A stretch of DNA of 64,000 nt. Source: Microbacterium sp. (GTDB lineage Bacteria > Actinomycetota > Actinomycetes > Actinomycetales > Microbacteriaceae). The first letter of the stretch is position 1; every line of letters begins with the position of its first letter. Shown piece after piece: positions 6,522 to 16,049 of this stretch. Location of the stretch: positions 248,001 to 312,000 of the forward strand of contig NZ_JAPSIY010000004.1 of assembly GCF_031178445.1 (NCBI RefSeq), in the 5' to 3' direction. The translations under genes and the position numbers were made by a program. The notes under the pieces are model-generated. The model searched no databases. It was not told where the DNA came from and worked only from the letters and a program-made list of their open reading frames with translations.

Positions 6522-8155
6522 ACCCGGCGGACACTAGCGATCTGTGGTGGCGCACCGCGGTCATCTACTGCCTCGACGTCGAGACCTTCCAGGACTCGGA
6601 CGGAGACGGCTACGGCGACTTCGCCGGTCTCGCCAGGCGCATCGACGACCTCGACGCACTCGGCGTCACCTGCATCTGGCTGATGCCGTTCCAGTCCACG
6701 CCCGACCGCGATGACGGATACGACATCTCCGACTTCTACAGCGTCGACCCCCGCCTCGGCGATCTCGGCCGGGTCGCCGAGACGATCCGCATCGCCCAAG
6801 ACCGCGGCATCCGGGTGGTGATGGATCTGGTTGTGAACCACACCTCCGACCGACATCCGTGGTTCCGGGCCGCGCGTCGCTCCCGCGACTCGCCGTTCCG
6901 TGACTACTACGTGTGGCGCGACCGGCCGCCGCGCAAGAAGCAGAAGCTCGTCTTCCCCGGTGAGGAGACCAGCGTCTGGGAACTGGACGAACGCACCGGC
7001 CAGTACTTCCAGCACAGCTTCTATCGCCATCAGCCCGATCTGAATCTCGCGAACCCGCAGGTGCGAGCCGAGATCGCCCGCATCGTCGGGTTCTGGCTGA
7101 AGCTCGGCGTGGATGGCTTCCGCGTCGACGCTGTGCCGTTCCTGATCTCGGGCGAGGGCACTCCCGATGCCCAGGATCCGCACTCCTTCCTGCGCGAACT
7201 GCGACGGTTCGTCGGACGGCGCGAAGGTTCGGCGCTGCTCCTGGGCGAGGTCGGCCTGGCACACGAACAGCAGGTCGAATACTTCGGCGGAGACGCCACG
7301 CAGCTCGACCTGCAGTTCGACTTCGTGACGGCCGAGACGGTGTTCCTGGCTCTCGCCAGGCGAGACGCCGAGCCGCTCGCCCGGGCGCTCTCAGCACGGC
7401 CCGAGGTCGACGTCAGGCAGGGGTGGGCCATGTTCCTGCGCAACCACGACGAGCTGTCGCTGGCGCTGCTCGCCGACGAGGAGCGCGAGGAGGTGTTCGA
7501 GGCCTTCGCTCCCGAGGAGCACCAGCGCGTCTACGGTCGCGGCATCGTGCGCAGGCTCGCACCCATGCTCGGCGACGATCCCCGCCGGCTGCGCCTGGCG
7601 TACAGCCTGCTGTTCTCGCTGCCGGGCTCCCCGATGCTCTTCTACGGTGAGGAGATCGGCATGGGCGAACTCGACGGCGATATCGGCCGCGGTGCCGTCC
7701 GAGGGCCCATGCAGTGGGATGCGGGGCGCCATGGCGGTTTCACGACCGCTCAGCGCAGTCGCCTGAACCGCCCCGGTCCCGTCGAGGGGTACGGCCCCGA
7801 GCACGTGAACGTGCACGACCAGCGCCGTGACCCCGAATCGCTCTGGTCGTTCATCTCCACGCTCGCCTCGCGCTATCGATCCACCCCGGAGATCTCGTGG
7901 GGCAGGTTGCGCGTGCTGGACGGCGGCGACTCGCGAGTGCTCGTGCACGAGGCGGCATCCGAAGGCTCCAGCTTCATCGGACTGCACAACTTCTCGCCCG
8001 AGCCGCTGACGGTGATCCTGCCCGATCTGAGCGACGGGCAGTCCGCCACGGTGCTGATCGAGTCGAGGGGCAGCGCCCCGCAGGGCGAGCACTCGGAGCA
8101 GCGTCTGGACGGCTACGGGTTCCGCTGGCTGCGGCTGTCGTCGTCGGCGGCCTGA
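6518..8155 (+). CDS. GH13 alpha-amylase-family enzyme, trehalose-synthase-like
   Basis: A 545-residue GH13 protein with all four conserved regions: DLVVNH (103-108), GFRVDAV with nucleophile Asp204, LLGEV with acid/base Glu244, and RNHD with Asp311. N-terminal and C-terminal arrangement (GYGDFAGLARRIDDL; HNFSPEPL beta domain) is like trehalose synthase or alpha-glucosidases that rearrange maltose. Likely reaction: hydrolysis or isomerisation of short alpha-glucosides, possibly maltose to trehalose; distinguishing these needs alignment. Coupled to the LLM gene (GTGA). Its 3' end overlaps the convergent gene at 8113 by 43 bp. Confidence 0.85.
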   Translation: MNPADTSDLWWRTAVIYCLDVETFQDSDGDGYGDFAGLARRIDDLDALGVTCIWLMPFQSTPDRDDGYDISDFYSVDPRLGDLGRVAETIRIAQDRGIRVVMDLVVNHTSDRHPWFRAARRSRDSPFRDYYVWRDRPPRKKQKLVFPGEETSVWELDERTGQYFQHSFYRHQPDLNLANPQVRAEIARIVGFWLKLGVDGFRVDAVPFLISGEGTPDAQDPHSFLRELRRFVGRREGSALLLGEVGLAHEQQVEYFGGDATQLDLQFDFVTAETVFLALARRDAEPLARALSARPEVDVRQGWAMFLRNHDELSLALLADEEREEVFEAFAPEEHQRVYGRGIVRRLAPMLGDDPRRLRLAYSLLFSLPGSPMLFYGEEIGMGELDGDIGRGAVRGPMQWDAGRHGGFTTAQRSRLNRPGPVEGYGPEHVNVHDQRRDPESLWSFISTLASRYRSTPEISWGRLRVLDGGDSRVLVHEAASEGSSFIGLHNFSPEPLTVILPDLSDGQSATVLIESRGSAPQGEHSEQRLDGYGFRWLRLSSSAA

Positions 8156-8412
8156 CCGCGGCGGTCGTTGCGCGCGAGCCGCTCGGCGTCGGCCCTCTCA
8201 TCGTCCGAGATGCCGGCGAGCACCTCGTCGACCTCGTCCTGCTCGCGCGAGCCCGCACCGTCGCGGTGCGGTACGTCGTCCGCTCTGCCGGTCGCGGCGG
8301 CGGGATCCTCGGCATCCGGGGGAGACGTGACGCGCTCGTCCATCGTGTCGTCATCGGACTCCTGCGGCTGCACGTGCCGGGGCATCATGCCCTGGTCGCC
8401 GATGCCGCTCAT
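8113..8412 (-). CDS. small acidic hypothetical protein
   Basis: A 99-residue, strongly polar protein rich in Asp, Glu, Arg and Gln, with no hydrophobic core until a short helix (EVDEVLAGISDDERADAERL, about 58-77). It is probably largely disordered. ATG at 8412 overlaps the stop of the upstream gene (ATGA), which supports its being real. Its last 43 bp run into the convergent GH13 gene. Function unknown. Confidence 0.5.
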   Translation of the reverse strand: MSGIGDQGMMPRHVQPQESDDDTMDERVTSPPDAEDPAAATGRADDVPHRDGAGSREQDEVDEVLAGISDDERADAERLARNDRRGQAADDDSRSQRNP

Positions 8413-8648
8413 GACCGGTCCTCGTGGACCTCGCCGGACGGCGCCTCGGTGCGCAGGTCCTCCGGAGCGTCGCCGGAATGCTGTCGCGCATCGCCCTCCG
8501 CGAGATCGCCCTGGCCGTCGTCCCCCAGCTCGGCTTCGAGCGGGACGTCGTCCTGGGTGTCCGGCTGAAGGTCGGGTCGGCCGACGATCGCTGAATCCTG
8601 CTTCGGCATGTCCTCGGCGTCGTCGGGGACACCTGCGGCATCGCTCAT
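8409..8648 (-). CDS. small acidic hypothetical protein
   Basis: A 79-residue, low-complexity acidic protein (many Asp, Glu, Gly, Pro), predicted disordered. Ribosome-binding site GAGAGGAGC lies upstream of the ATG at 8648. Translation is coupled to the downstream small gene by ATGA. The intergenic region upstream contains GGGGTTGACAGT on this strand (8784-8795), identical to 12 nt upstream of the small membrane peptide gene at 3394. A stress-induced hydrophilin-like role is speculation. Confidence 0.5.
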   Translation of the reverse strand: MSDAAGVPDDAEDMPKQDSAIVGRPDLQPDTQDDVPLEAELGDDGQGDLAEGDARQHSGDAPEDLRTEAPSGEVHEDRS

Positions 8649-8878
8649 CGTGCGCTCCTCTCATGGGCGTGCGACCAGCATGCGCGCGGAGCGTCTCGTC
8701 GGCACACCCGTTGACAGCGTTCGCGCCACGGGATAACCGGTCGGTCGTCGTCATCCGGTGCGCACATGCCGTCCGGCGCTCTGACTGTCAACCCCCTGGT
8801 TCCTGACGGGCGCCGAGCGGATGCTGTGTTGACCGGTTCCTGTTCGATACTGACTCGACATCTGAAGAGAGGCGCACG
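8649..8878. other. 230-bp divergent intergenic region
   Basis: Lies between the minus-strand acidic gene and the plus-strand SDR gene. It contains several TTGAC cores: TTGACA at 8712-8717 (plus), TTGACA at 8787-8792 (minus) and TTGACC at 8829-8834 (plus). No -10 fits any of them at standard spacing, so promoters here may be for an alternative sigma factor. No coding sequence seen. Confidence 0.4.
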
Positions 8879-9763
8879 ATGACTGAGACCACGTCCGATC
8901 CCCGCCACGAGCACCACGACGATGCCTTCCCTCCCCAGCAGCAGGAGCAGCCCGGTCATACCGACGAGACGCGGCCCACACCGGATCACGGTGAGGAGAC
9001 GTATACCGGCCACGATCGCCTCCGCGGCAGGAAGGCGCTGATCACGGGTGGCGACTCCGGTATCGGACGAGCGGTCGCGATCGCCTTCGCACGCGAAGGG
9101 GCCGACGTCGCGATCGTGCACATGCCCGAGGAGCAGGAGGACGGCGACTCCACCGTGCGGGCCATCCGGGAGGCAGGGCGCACCGGCGTGAGCATCCCCG
9201 GCGACCTGCGCGAGGAGAGCTTCGCGACGGACGCCGTTCGCAGAGCGCGAGAAGAGCTCGGCGGGCTGGACGTCCTCGTGCTGAACGCCGCCTACCAGCA
9301 CGACATCGACGGCTTCGGCTCACTCGCCACCGAGGACATGCGACGCGTGTTCGACACCAACCTCGCAGGCACCATCTTCACCGCCCGTGCGGCGTACCCC
9401 GACCTCCCGCCGGGCGCCAGCATCATCGTCACCGCCTCCATCCAGGCGTACAACCCGTCGCCGGGGCTCATCGACTATGCGATGACCAAGGCCGCCCAGG
9501 TCGCCTTCGTCAAGGCGCTGGCCACCGAGGCGGGCGAACGCGGCATCCGCGTGAACGCCGTCGCACCCGGGCCGATCTGGACGCCGCTCATCCCCGCCAC
9601 CGGCTGGGACGCCAGCAAGCTCGAGAGCTTCGGCGCGGATACTCCGCTGGGCAGGGCGGGGCAGCCAGCAGAACTCGCCGGCGCCTACGTGTACCTGGCC
9701 GCCGAGGAATCGTCTTACACATCGGGCAGCGTCATCGCTGTGACAGGAGGCAAGGCACTATGA
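8879..9763 (+). CDS. SDR oxidoreductase, YghA-like, with hydrophilic N-terminal extension
   Basis: A 294-residue short-chain dehydrogenase. The first ~45 residues are a His/Glu/Gln-rich hydrophilic extension. Then comes the Rossmann motif TGGDSGIGR (56-64), an NAAY motif, and the catalytic Tyr200-x3-Lys204 in YAMTK. The layout is that of YghA/YdaD-type enzymes, commonly general-stress proteins acting on small aldehydes or alcohols. GAGAGG precedes the ATG. The stop overlaps the next ATG (ATGA). Confidence 0.85.
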   Translation: MTETTSDPRHEHHDDAFPPQQQEQPGHTDETRPTPDHGEETYTGHDRLRGRKALITGGDSGIGRAVAIAFAREGADVAIVHMPEEQEDGDSTVRAIREAGRTGVSIPGDLREESFATDAVRRAREELGGLDVLVLNAAYQHDIDGFGSLATEDMRRVFDTNLAGTIFTARAAYPDLPPGASIIVTASIQAYNPSPGLIDYAMTKAAQVAFVKALATEAGERGIRVNAVAPGPIWTPLIPATGWDASKLESFGADTPLGRAGQPAELAGAYVYLAAEESSYTSGSVIAVTGGKAL

Positions 9764-10071
9764 GCACCGCACTTTCCGACGTACCGAGATCGCCCGCCCC
9801 GCACGGGGACTGGGAGATCACTCCGCTCGGGCGCGACAATTGGCGGGTGTGCGATCGCGCCCGCAAGCAGGGCGACGCCGACTGCCTGATCGCGTACGTC
9901 GAGCGCAACAGCACAGGAACGCTCGATGTTCTCTGGCTGCGCACGCCGTGCCCTCGCCGCTCTCGCTTCCGTGACATGGCGCAGCTGCTGGATGCCCTCG
10001 ACGAAGCCGTTGCCGCTGCGTCCGACCGCTCGCGTCCTCCCGTGGCGATCCGCCACCTGCCCCCACTCTGA
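9760..10071 (+). CDS. hypothetical protein coupled to the SDR gene
   Basis: A 103-residue protein whose start overlaps the SDR stop by 4 nt. The centre (WEITPLGRDNWRVCDRA ... LIAYVERN ... VLWLR) looks like a small beta-rich domain, followed by a helix (FRDMAQLLDALDEAV). I do not recognise a family name. The tight coupling makes it likely to be real and to act with, or be expressed alongside, the SDR. Confidence 0.6.
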   Translation: MSTALSDVPRSPAPHGDWEITPLGRDNWRVCDRARKQGDADCLIAYVERNSTGTLDVLWLRTPCPRRSRFRDMAQLLDALDEAVAAASDRSRPPVAIRHLPPL

Positions 10072-10177
10072 TCCTCGGCGGGGCGTACTCCACCCCCGTC
10101 GCCATCGTCGGCACCCTCCCCCGTCGACGACCGGCGGCGGGGGTGACCCATGTCGCGACGGGCGGAAGAAGCGGGCA

Positions 10178-10183
10178 TAGTCT
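10178..10183 (+). promoter_or_regulatory. leaderless -10 (nitronate monooxygenase gene)
   Basis: TAGTCT, 6 nt before ATG 10190. Confidence 0.65.
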
Positions 10184-10189
10184 CGAAAC

Positions 10190-11230
10190 ATGAACGATCT
10201 CCGCGACGTACTCGGCATCCGGCATCCGATCGTCCTCGGGCCGTTCGGCGGACTCTCCTCCATCGCGCTCACCGCCTCGGTGAGCGAAGCCGGAGGACTG
10301 GGCTCCTTCGGCCTCTACGGCTACGACGCCGAGCGGATCCGGTCGACCGTCGCCGAGCTGCGGCAGGCGACTTCCGCCCCGTTCGCCCTGAACATCTGGC
10401 TGCCCTCGGGCGACGAGGTTCGACCCGGGCCCGAGCACGACGACTACGCCACGGCGCTCGCCCCGTTCTTCAGCGAGGTCGGGATCCAACCGCCGGCGCG
10501 TCCCGATCGCTACCTGCCGTCGCTCGACGAGCAGCTCGGGGCGATCTGGCAGGCCGCACCCGCGGTGCTCAGCGTCGTCTTCGGCGTGCCGTCGCGATCG
10601 ATCGTCGAGGAGGCGCATCGTCGCGATATCAGGGTCGTCGGAACGGCGACGACAGTAGCCGAAGCCGTCGCGCTCGAGGCGGGAGGAGTGGACGCGATCG
10701 TCGCCACGGGCGCTGAGGCGGCCGGGCACCGCGTGTCGTTCCTGAAGCCGACATCCGATTCACTGGTCGGGCTGTTCTCGCTGCTGCCGCAAGTGGCGGA
10801 TGCGGTTGACATCCCCGTCATCGCGGCCGGCGGCATCGCCGACCGTCGCGGCGTCGCCGCCGCGTTCGCGCTGGGAGCCGCCGGGGTGCAGGTGGGCACG
10901 TCGTTCCTGGCGACCGCCGAGTCCGCCGCGAACGACGTGCATCGCGCCGCGATCCGTGAGACCGCAGCGGATGAGAGTGTGCTCACCCGGGCGATGAGCG
11001 GAAGGCTGGCGCGCGGGGCTCGCAACAGGGCAGTGACCGCCATCGAGGAATCGGGCGCGATAGCTCCGTTCCCCGCGCAGAACTGGCTCACCGGGCGCTT
11101 CCGCGCTGAAGCGGGGCAGCGCGGCCTGGGGGATCTGCAGTCGCTCTGGCTGGGGCAGTCCGCTCCGCTCGCTCGATGGGATGCCGCCGCCGACGTCTTC
11201 GAGGAACTGCTCGCCGGCGTTCCCGCGTGA
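10190..11230 (+). CDS. nitronate monooxygenase-like FMN enzyme
   Basis: A 346-residue TIM-barrel flavoprotein of the nitronate monooxygenase / 2-nitropropane dioxygenase family: RHPIVLGPFGG at the start, VSEAGGLGSFG, VVGTATTVAEA, ATGAEAAGHR (residues 174-183), IPVIAAGGIADRRG and GAAGVQVGTSFLA for FMN phosphate binding. The AGGH-like motif is AEAAGHR, where the His is the usual catalytic base. It should oxidise alkyl nitronates such as propionate 3-nitronate. Leaderless: TAGTCT lies 6 nt before the ATG. Confidence 0.85.
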   Translation: MNDLRDVLGIRHPIVLGPFGGLSSIALTASVSEAGGLGSFGLYGYDAERIRSTVAELRQATSAPFALNIWLPSGDEVRPGPEHDDYATALAPFFSEVGIQPPARPDRYLPSLDEQLGAIWQAAPAVLSVVFGVPSRSIVEEAHRRDIRVVGTATTVAEAVALEAGGVDAIVATGAEAAGHRVSFLKPTSDSLVGLFSLLPQVADAVDIPVIAAGGIADRRGVAAAFALGAAGVQVGTSFLATAESAANDVHRAAIRETAADESVLTRAMSGRLARGARNRAVTAIEESGAIAPFPAQNWLTGRFRAEAGQRGLGDLQSLWLGQSAPLARWDAAADVFEELLAGVPA

Positions 11231-11237
11231 CAGAGCC

Positions 11238-12101
<864 letters not shown>

Positions 12102-12162
12102 GGGTGCTCCTTGAACGGTGTGCATCGATTCTGCCCGCATCCGGCCGGTGCGGACGAATCGT

Positions 12163-12168
12163 TACCCT
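12163..12168 (+). promoter_or_regulatory. leaderless -10 (gene at 12175)
   Basis: TACCCT, 6 nt before GTG 12175. Confidence 0.65.
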
Positions 12169-12174
12169 GGGAGG

Positions 12175-12633
12175 GTGACCACGACCGCAGCCCTGCTCGA
12201 CGGCGCACGGCGCCGCCTCGCAGGCACGCCGCGGGTAGCGCTCGGCGTGCTGCGCACGTCGCGGTGGCGCGCCGACCGCATCACCAGGGCGGGGGAGGCC
12301 TGGCACCTGGGAGTGCTGCTGCTGACCGACGACGGTGCGCTGGCGACGGGTGAGATCCTGCGGGCGGCAGAGGAGGTGCGCCGCGGTTACGCGGCGGAGT
12401 CCTCGCGAGAGCGTGCCGCGCGTCGCGCCCTCGCGCGCCGTGGTGGATTCGACGAGGGTGAGGTCGTGCACGTCGGCTGGCAGGAGATCGACGTCGAGGC
12501 GGTGGATGCCGGCGGAGCATCCGGTCCGCTCGCGCTCGTCGACGACGTGCCGCGCATCCGCTGGGCAGTCGGCGGCGCGCTGGTGCCGCTCGCCGGCTAC
12601 CTCGAGGAGCGGATCGCCCTGCTGGGGGCGTGA
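12175..12633 (+). CDS. hypothetical protein (152 aa)
   Basis: A soluble protein of 152 residues with an Arg-rich N-terminal half and acidic C-terminal half (FDEGEVVHVGWQEIDVEAV). I do not recognise it. The start is set at GTG 12175 because TACCCT ends exactly 6 nt before it, the leaderless pattern used throughout this window; a longer frame from 12118 would read through purU's promoter. It ends 1 bp before the stop of the convergent amidotransferase gene. Confidence 0.6.
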   Translation: MTTTAALLDGARRRLAGTPRVALGVLRTSRWRADRITRAGEAWHLGVLLLTDDGALATGEILRAAEEVRRGYAAESSRERAARRALARRGGFDEGEVVHVGWQEIDVEAVDAGGASGPLALVDDVPRIRWAVGGALVPLAGYLEERIALLGA

Positions 12634-12634
12634 G

Positions 12635-13351
12635 TCACGGGGAAAGCAGCGCAGGAAAGCGCCCGAGCAGGTCGGCCCCGTCGACGGACGCCGACAGCAC
12701 CATCGACTCGGTGGCGGCGTACTCGCTCGGGTCGAAGTAGCCGGATGCACGGTACACGGCCATGCGGTCGGCGAAATCCTGCGGCGACGCCTCGGGATGG
12801 AACTGGGTGGCGTAGAGGTGATCGCCCACCCGGTACGCCTGCACGGGGCAGGTGTCGTTCGTGGCGAGCAGCACGGCGCCCGGAGGGGTCTCGGCCGCAG
12901 ACTCCTTGTGTGCGGTGAACACCGACATGGCAGGCGCATTCGGGCCGAAGAGGGGGTCGCTCCGTCCCTCGGCGGTGATCGCGATCGTCGCGGCCTGCAC
13001 CCGTTCGGGATGATCCATGGTCACCGCGCCACCCAGCATCCGAGTGACGATGCCGATTCCGTAGCAGGTGAACAGCGCCGTCGCCTCGCCGGCCAGAGCG
13101 CGCGCCGCGATCCGCTCCAGGTCGTGCTCGACGACGAGCTGCGCCTCGCTCTTGACGGTCTCGGTCACGTTGAACGGGGAACCGCCGATCACGAAGCCGT
13201 CGTACCGCTGCCACTCGACCGTCTCGAGTGAGGCGTGCAGCAGATCGATGCGATCGAGACTCTCGAGCCCGAGATCGCGCCGGAACGAGCGGTGCTCGGC
13301 ATCGGCCGCGCTCCGCTCGGGGCGAGCGCACACGTACAGCACCGAGGACAT
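12635..13351 (-). CDS. class I glutamine amidotransferase
   Basis: A 238-residue stand-alone GATase1 (GMP synthase subunit A-like). The nucleophile is Cys96 in the elbow TCYGIG; the partner His lies in QFHPEASP near residue 190. It should release ammonia from glutamine or hydrolyse gamma-glutamyl compounds. No synthetase partner is adjacent, so substrate is open. Leaderless: TAGACT 6 nt before the ATG. It diverges from the ClpC-like gene across a 100-bp region holding a HAIR element. Confidence 0.8.
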   Translation of the reverse strand: MSSVLYVCARPERSAADAEHRSFRRDLGLESLDRIDLLHASLETVEWQRYDGFVIGGSPFNVTETVKSEAQLVVEHDLERIAARALAGEATALFTCYGIGIVTRMLGGAVTMDHPERVQAATIAITAEGRSDPLFGPNAPAMSVFTAHKESAAETPPGAVLLATNDTCPVQAYRVGDHLYATQFHPEASPQDFADRMAVYRASGYFDPSEYAATESMVLSASVDGADLLGRFPALLSP

Positions 13352-13357
13352 GAGGGG

Positions 13358-13363
13358 AGTCTA
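13358..13363 (-). promoter_or_regulatory. leaderless -10 (amidotransferase gene)
   Basis: TAGACT, 6 nt before ATG 13351. Confidence 0.65.
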
Positions 13364-13412
13364 TTCGGCCGGCTTGACCTGGGCCGGGAATACGAGTCAT
13401 CATGTGACGTTG

Positions 13413-13437
13413 AACTTGATAGAAGTACGCTCAAGTT
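13413..13437 (+). promoter_or_regulatory. HAIR-type operator (HspR binding)
   Basis: AACTTGA at 13413-13419 and TCAAGTT at 13431-13437 form perfect 7-bp arms separated by 11 nt. The HspR-associated inverted repeat consensus is CTTGAGT-N7-ACTCAAG; here the core reads CTTGATA-N7-GCTCAAG. It ends 14 nt before the ATG of the ClpC-like gene, so repressor binding would block that promoter. Confidence 0.75.
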
Positions 13438-13451
13438 TGAGAGGAAACGAA

Positions 13452-16004
13452 ATGCCCAACGACTTCAACGAGGCGGGAGCGGGCTCGTTCGACGAGTTCC
13501 TGGCCCGTTACCTCGCAGGTGAGCAGGCCCGGCAGGCGCGATCCATCGACCTCAGCAGGTTCCTCACCACGCGCACCCAGCAGATCCTGCAGCGTGCCGG
13601 TCGTTTCGCGCTGGAGCGCGGTCAGACCGAGCTCGACGCACTGCACGTACTGCGCCTGATCGTCGAGGACGACGCCGTAGCCGAGGCGATCGAGCACCTC
13701 GGCGTGAAGCCGCAGACCATCATCGACGCCGTTGACGCGCGCCTGCCGATGCCGGGGACAGCGGCGCGTCAGGGCGCAGCCACCATCACCCCGAGCGCGA
13801 GCCGCGCGCTGTTCCACTCGTACCAGGTGGCGCGCTCGTCCGGGGCGACCTACATCGAGCCGGAGCACCTGTTCTTCGCACTCGTGCTCGGACAGGACGT
13901 GCCGGCCGGGCAGATCCTCGCCCGTGCGGGCGTCACGGCAGAAGCGCTCACGCAGAGCCTTCGGGAGCCGGTGCCCGCCGGAGTCGACGCCGAGGCGGAT
14001 ACCGCGGCGGGCGCCTCCGAGACGCCCATGCTCGATCAGTACGGGCTCGACCTCACCGCCCGCGCCCGCGCCGGTGAACTCGACCCGGTCATCGGCCGGG
14101 CGACGGAGATCGAGCAGACCATCGAGATTCTGAGCCGTCGGACCAAGAACAACCCGGTGCTGATCGGTGAGGCGGGCGTCGGCAAGACCGCGATCGCCGA
14201 GGGCCTGGCCACGGCGATCGTCGAGGGCGCCGTGCCGGCTCAGCTGAAGGACCGCCGAGTCGTGGCACTCGACCTGCCTGGGATGCTCTCCGGCACGCGC
14301 TACCGCGGCGACTTCGAAGAGCGGCTCACCAAGACCATGGACGAGATCGCCCAGCACAAGGGCGAGGTCATCGTGTTCCTCGATGAGCTGCACACCGTCG
14401 TCGGTGCGGGCGGCTCGGGCGAGGGCGGCATGGATGCGGGCAACATCCTCAAGCCGCGTCTGGCCCGCGGCGAATTGCACCTCGTCGGCGCGACCACTCT
14501 CAGCGAGTACCGCCGCATCGAGAAGGACCCGGCGCTCGAGCGCCGATTCCAGCCGGTGAAGGTCGGTGAGCCCTCGATCGAAGACGCCGTGCGCATCCTC
14601 GAGGGGCTCAAGCCGGCCTATCAGGAGCACCACGCCGTGACCTACACCGACGAGGCGATCCGCGCCGCCGTCGAGCTGAGTGCGCGCTACCTGCCTGACC
14701 GCGTGCTGCCCGACAAGGCCATCGATCTGATCGATCAGGCGGGAGCTCGACTGCGCCTGCGGCTCGGCGCCGTAACGGACGTCTCGGCTCTGATGGCGAG
14801 GCTCGCAGAACTGGAGGCCGAGAAGAACGCCGCCGTGAGCGCCGAGCTCTACGAGGAGGCTTCGCGCATCCGCGACGAGATCGGCCAGGTGCAGCGCCGG
14901 ATCGACGAGGCCGGGTCCGGTCTCGCGGCCGGCGCCGCGCCCGGCGACGCCGTCGTCGATGAGGCGGAGATCGCCGCCGTGATCTCGCGTGCGACCGGCA
15001 TCCCGGTGAGCCGCCTGACCGAGACCGAACGCGAGCGCCTGCACGACCTCGAGGCCGACCTGCACGCCAGGGTCATCGGCCAGGAGGACGCGGTCGCGGC
15101 GGTGGCCCGAGCCGTGCGGCGCAGCCGCACAGGAATGGGCGATGCCCGCAGGCCGGTCGGCTCGTTCCTGTTCCTCGGGCCGACCGGTGTCGGAAAGACC
15201 GAGCTGGCCAGGGCCCTGGCGGACCGCCTGTTCGACGACGAGAACGCCGTGATCCGCTTCGACATGAGCGAGTTCGGCGAGCGGCACACCGTGTCGCGTC
15301 TGGTCGGTGCCCCTCCCGGATACGTCGGCTACGACGAGGCCGGTCAGCTCACCGAGCGAGTGCGGCGCAACCCGTACTCGATCGTGCTCTTCGACGAGAT
15401 CGAGAAAGCGCACCCCGACGTGTTCAACCTGCTGCTGCAGGTGCTCGATGACGGGCGCCTCACCGATGGGCAGGGGCGCACGGTCGATTTCCGCAACACG
15501 GTGATCGTGATGACATCGAACATCGGATCTGAATTCCTGGCCTCGCGGTCGGGAGCGCTCGGGTTCGTCGCATCTCAGGACGCATCGGCGAACGGGTTCG
15601 CGTCTGCCGATGATCTGCGCGCTCGCGTCATGGGCAAGCTGCGAGAGGCCATGCGGCCTGAGTTCCTCAACCGCATCGACGAGATCGTGCTGTTCCAGAA
15701 GCTCAGCCGCGATGAGCTGGGTCGCATCGTGAGGCTCATGCTGCAGGCCACATCTCGCCGCCTCGGAGACCGCGACATCTCGTTCGAGGTGACGGATGCC
15801 GCCGTGGCCTGGCTCGGCGAGCACGGCTACGAGCCCGAGTACGGCGCGCGTCCCCTGCGCAGGCTCATCCAGCGCGAGGTCGACGATCGCATCGCGGACC
15901 TGTTCGTCTCCGGCGAGCTGGGCGATGGAGGGCGAGTCGTGCTCGACGCCTCGGACGGCGAGCTGCGCGTCACCGCCGCGATCGGCGTCGTCGCCGCGGC
16001 GTGA
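13452..16004 (+). CDS. ClpC-type AAA+ ATPase (second ClpC-like, heat-shock regulated)
   Basis: An 850-residue Clp ATPase. A divergent double Clp-N domain (about 30-165) is followed by D1 with Walker A GEAGVGKT (239-246), a short middle region with a UVR-like helix ([14 protein letters not shown]), and D2 with GPTGVGKT near 576. An LGF tripeptide near residue 701 sits where ClpC and ClpA carry the loop that docks on ClpP. The short middle region and LGF loop argue against ClpB despite the HAIR control, which in actinobacteria is better known for clpB and dnaK. Likely role: unfolding damaged proteins for ClpP under stress. RBS GAGGAAA precedes the ATG. Confidence 0.88.
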   Translation: MPNDFNEAGAGSFDEFLARYLAGEQARQARSIDLSRFLTTRTQQILQRAGRFALERGQTELDALHVLRLIVEDDAVAEAIEHLGVKPQTIIDAVDARLPMPGTAARQGAATITPSASRALFHSYQVARSSGATYIEPEHLFFALVLGQDVPAGQILARAGVTAEALTQSLREPVPAGVDAEADTAAGASETPMLDQYGLDLTARARAGELDPVIGRATEIEQTIEILSRRTKNNPVLIGEAGVGKTAIAEGLATAIVEGAVPAQLKDRRVVALDLPGMLSGTRYRGDFEERLTKTMDEIAQHKGEVIVFLDELHTVVGAGGSGEGGMDAGNILKPRLARGELHLVGATTLSEYRRIEKDPALERRFQPVKVGEPSIEDAVRILEGLKPAYQEHHAVTYTDEAIRAAVELSARYLPDRVLPDKAIDLIDQAGARLRLRLGAVTDVSALMARLAELEAEKNAAVSAELYEEASRIRDEIGQVQRRIDEAGSGLAAGAAPGDAVVDEAEIAAVISRATGIPVSRLTETERERLHDLEADLHARVIGQEDAVAAVARAVRRSRTGMGDARRPVGSFLFLGPTGVGKTELARALADRLFDDENAVIRFDMSEFGERHTVSRLVGAPPGYVGYDEAGQLTERVRRNPYSIVLFDEIEKAHPDVFNLLLQVLDDGRLTDGQGRTVDFRNTVIVMTSNIGSEFLASRSGALGFVASQDASANGFASADDLRARVMGKLREAMRPEFLNRIDEIVLFQKLSRDELGRIVRLMLQATSRRLGDRDISFEVTDAAVAWLGEHGYEPEYGARPLRRLIQREVDDRIADLFVSGELGDGGRVVLDASDGELRVTAAIGVVAAA

Positions 16005-16007
16005 GCT

Positions 16008-16049
16008 GACGCGAGGGGGCGGGAGCGGTTGCTCCCGCCCTCTCGCGTC
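16008..16049. terminator. bidirectional intrinsic terminator
   Basis: A 19-bp stem (16008-16026 with 16031-16049, one G-U pair) closed by a GGTT loop fills the gap between two convergent stops. No long T run follows on either side, as is common in high-GC actinobacteria. Confidence 0.8.

Noticed and set aside
13431..15824. 797-codon open frame antisense to the ClpC-like gene
   Set aside because: It mirrors the ClpC gene in a high-GC genome where the third position keeps antisense frames open; no domain, no ribosome-binding site.
13452..16004. Naming the gene clpB because of its HAIR operator
   Set aside because: The middle domain is short with a UVR-like helix and an LGF loop is present, both ClpC-type.
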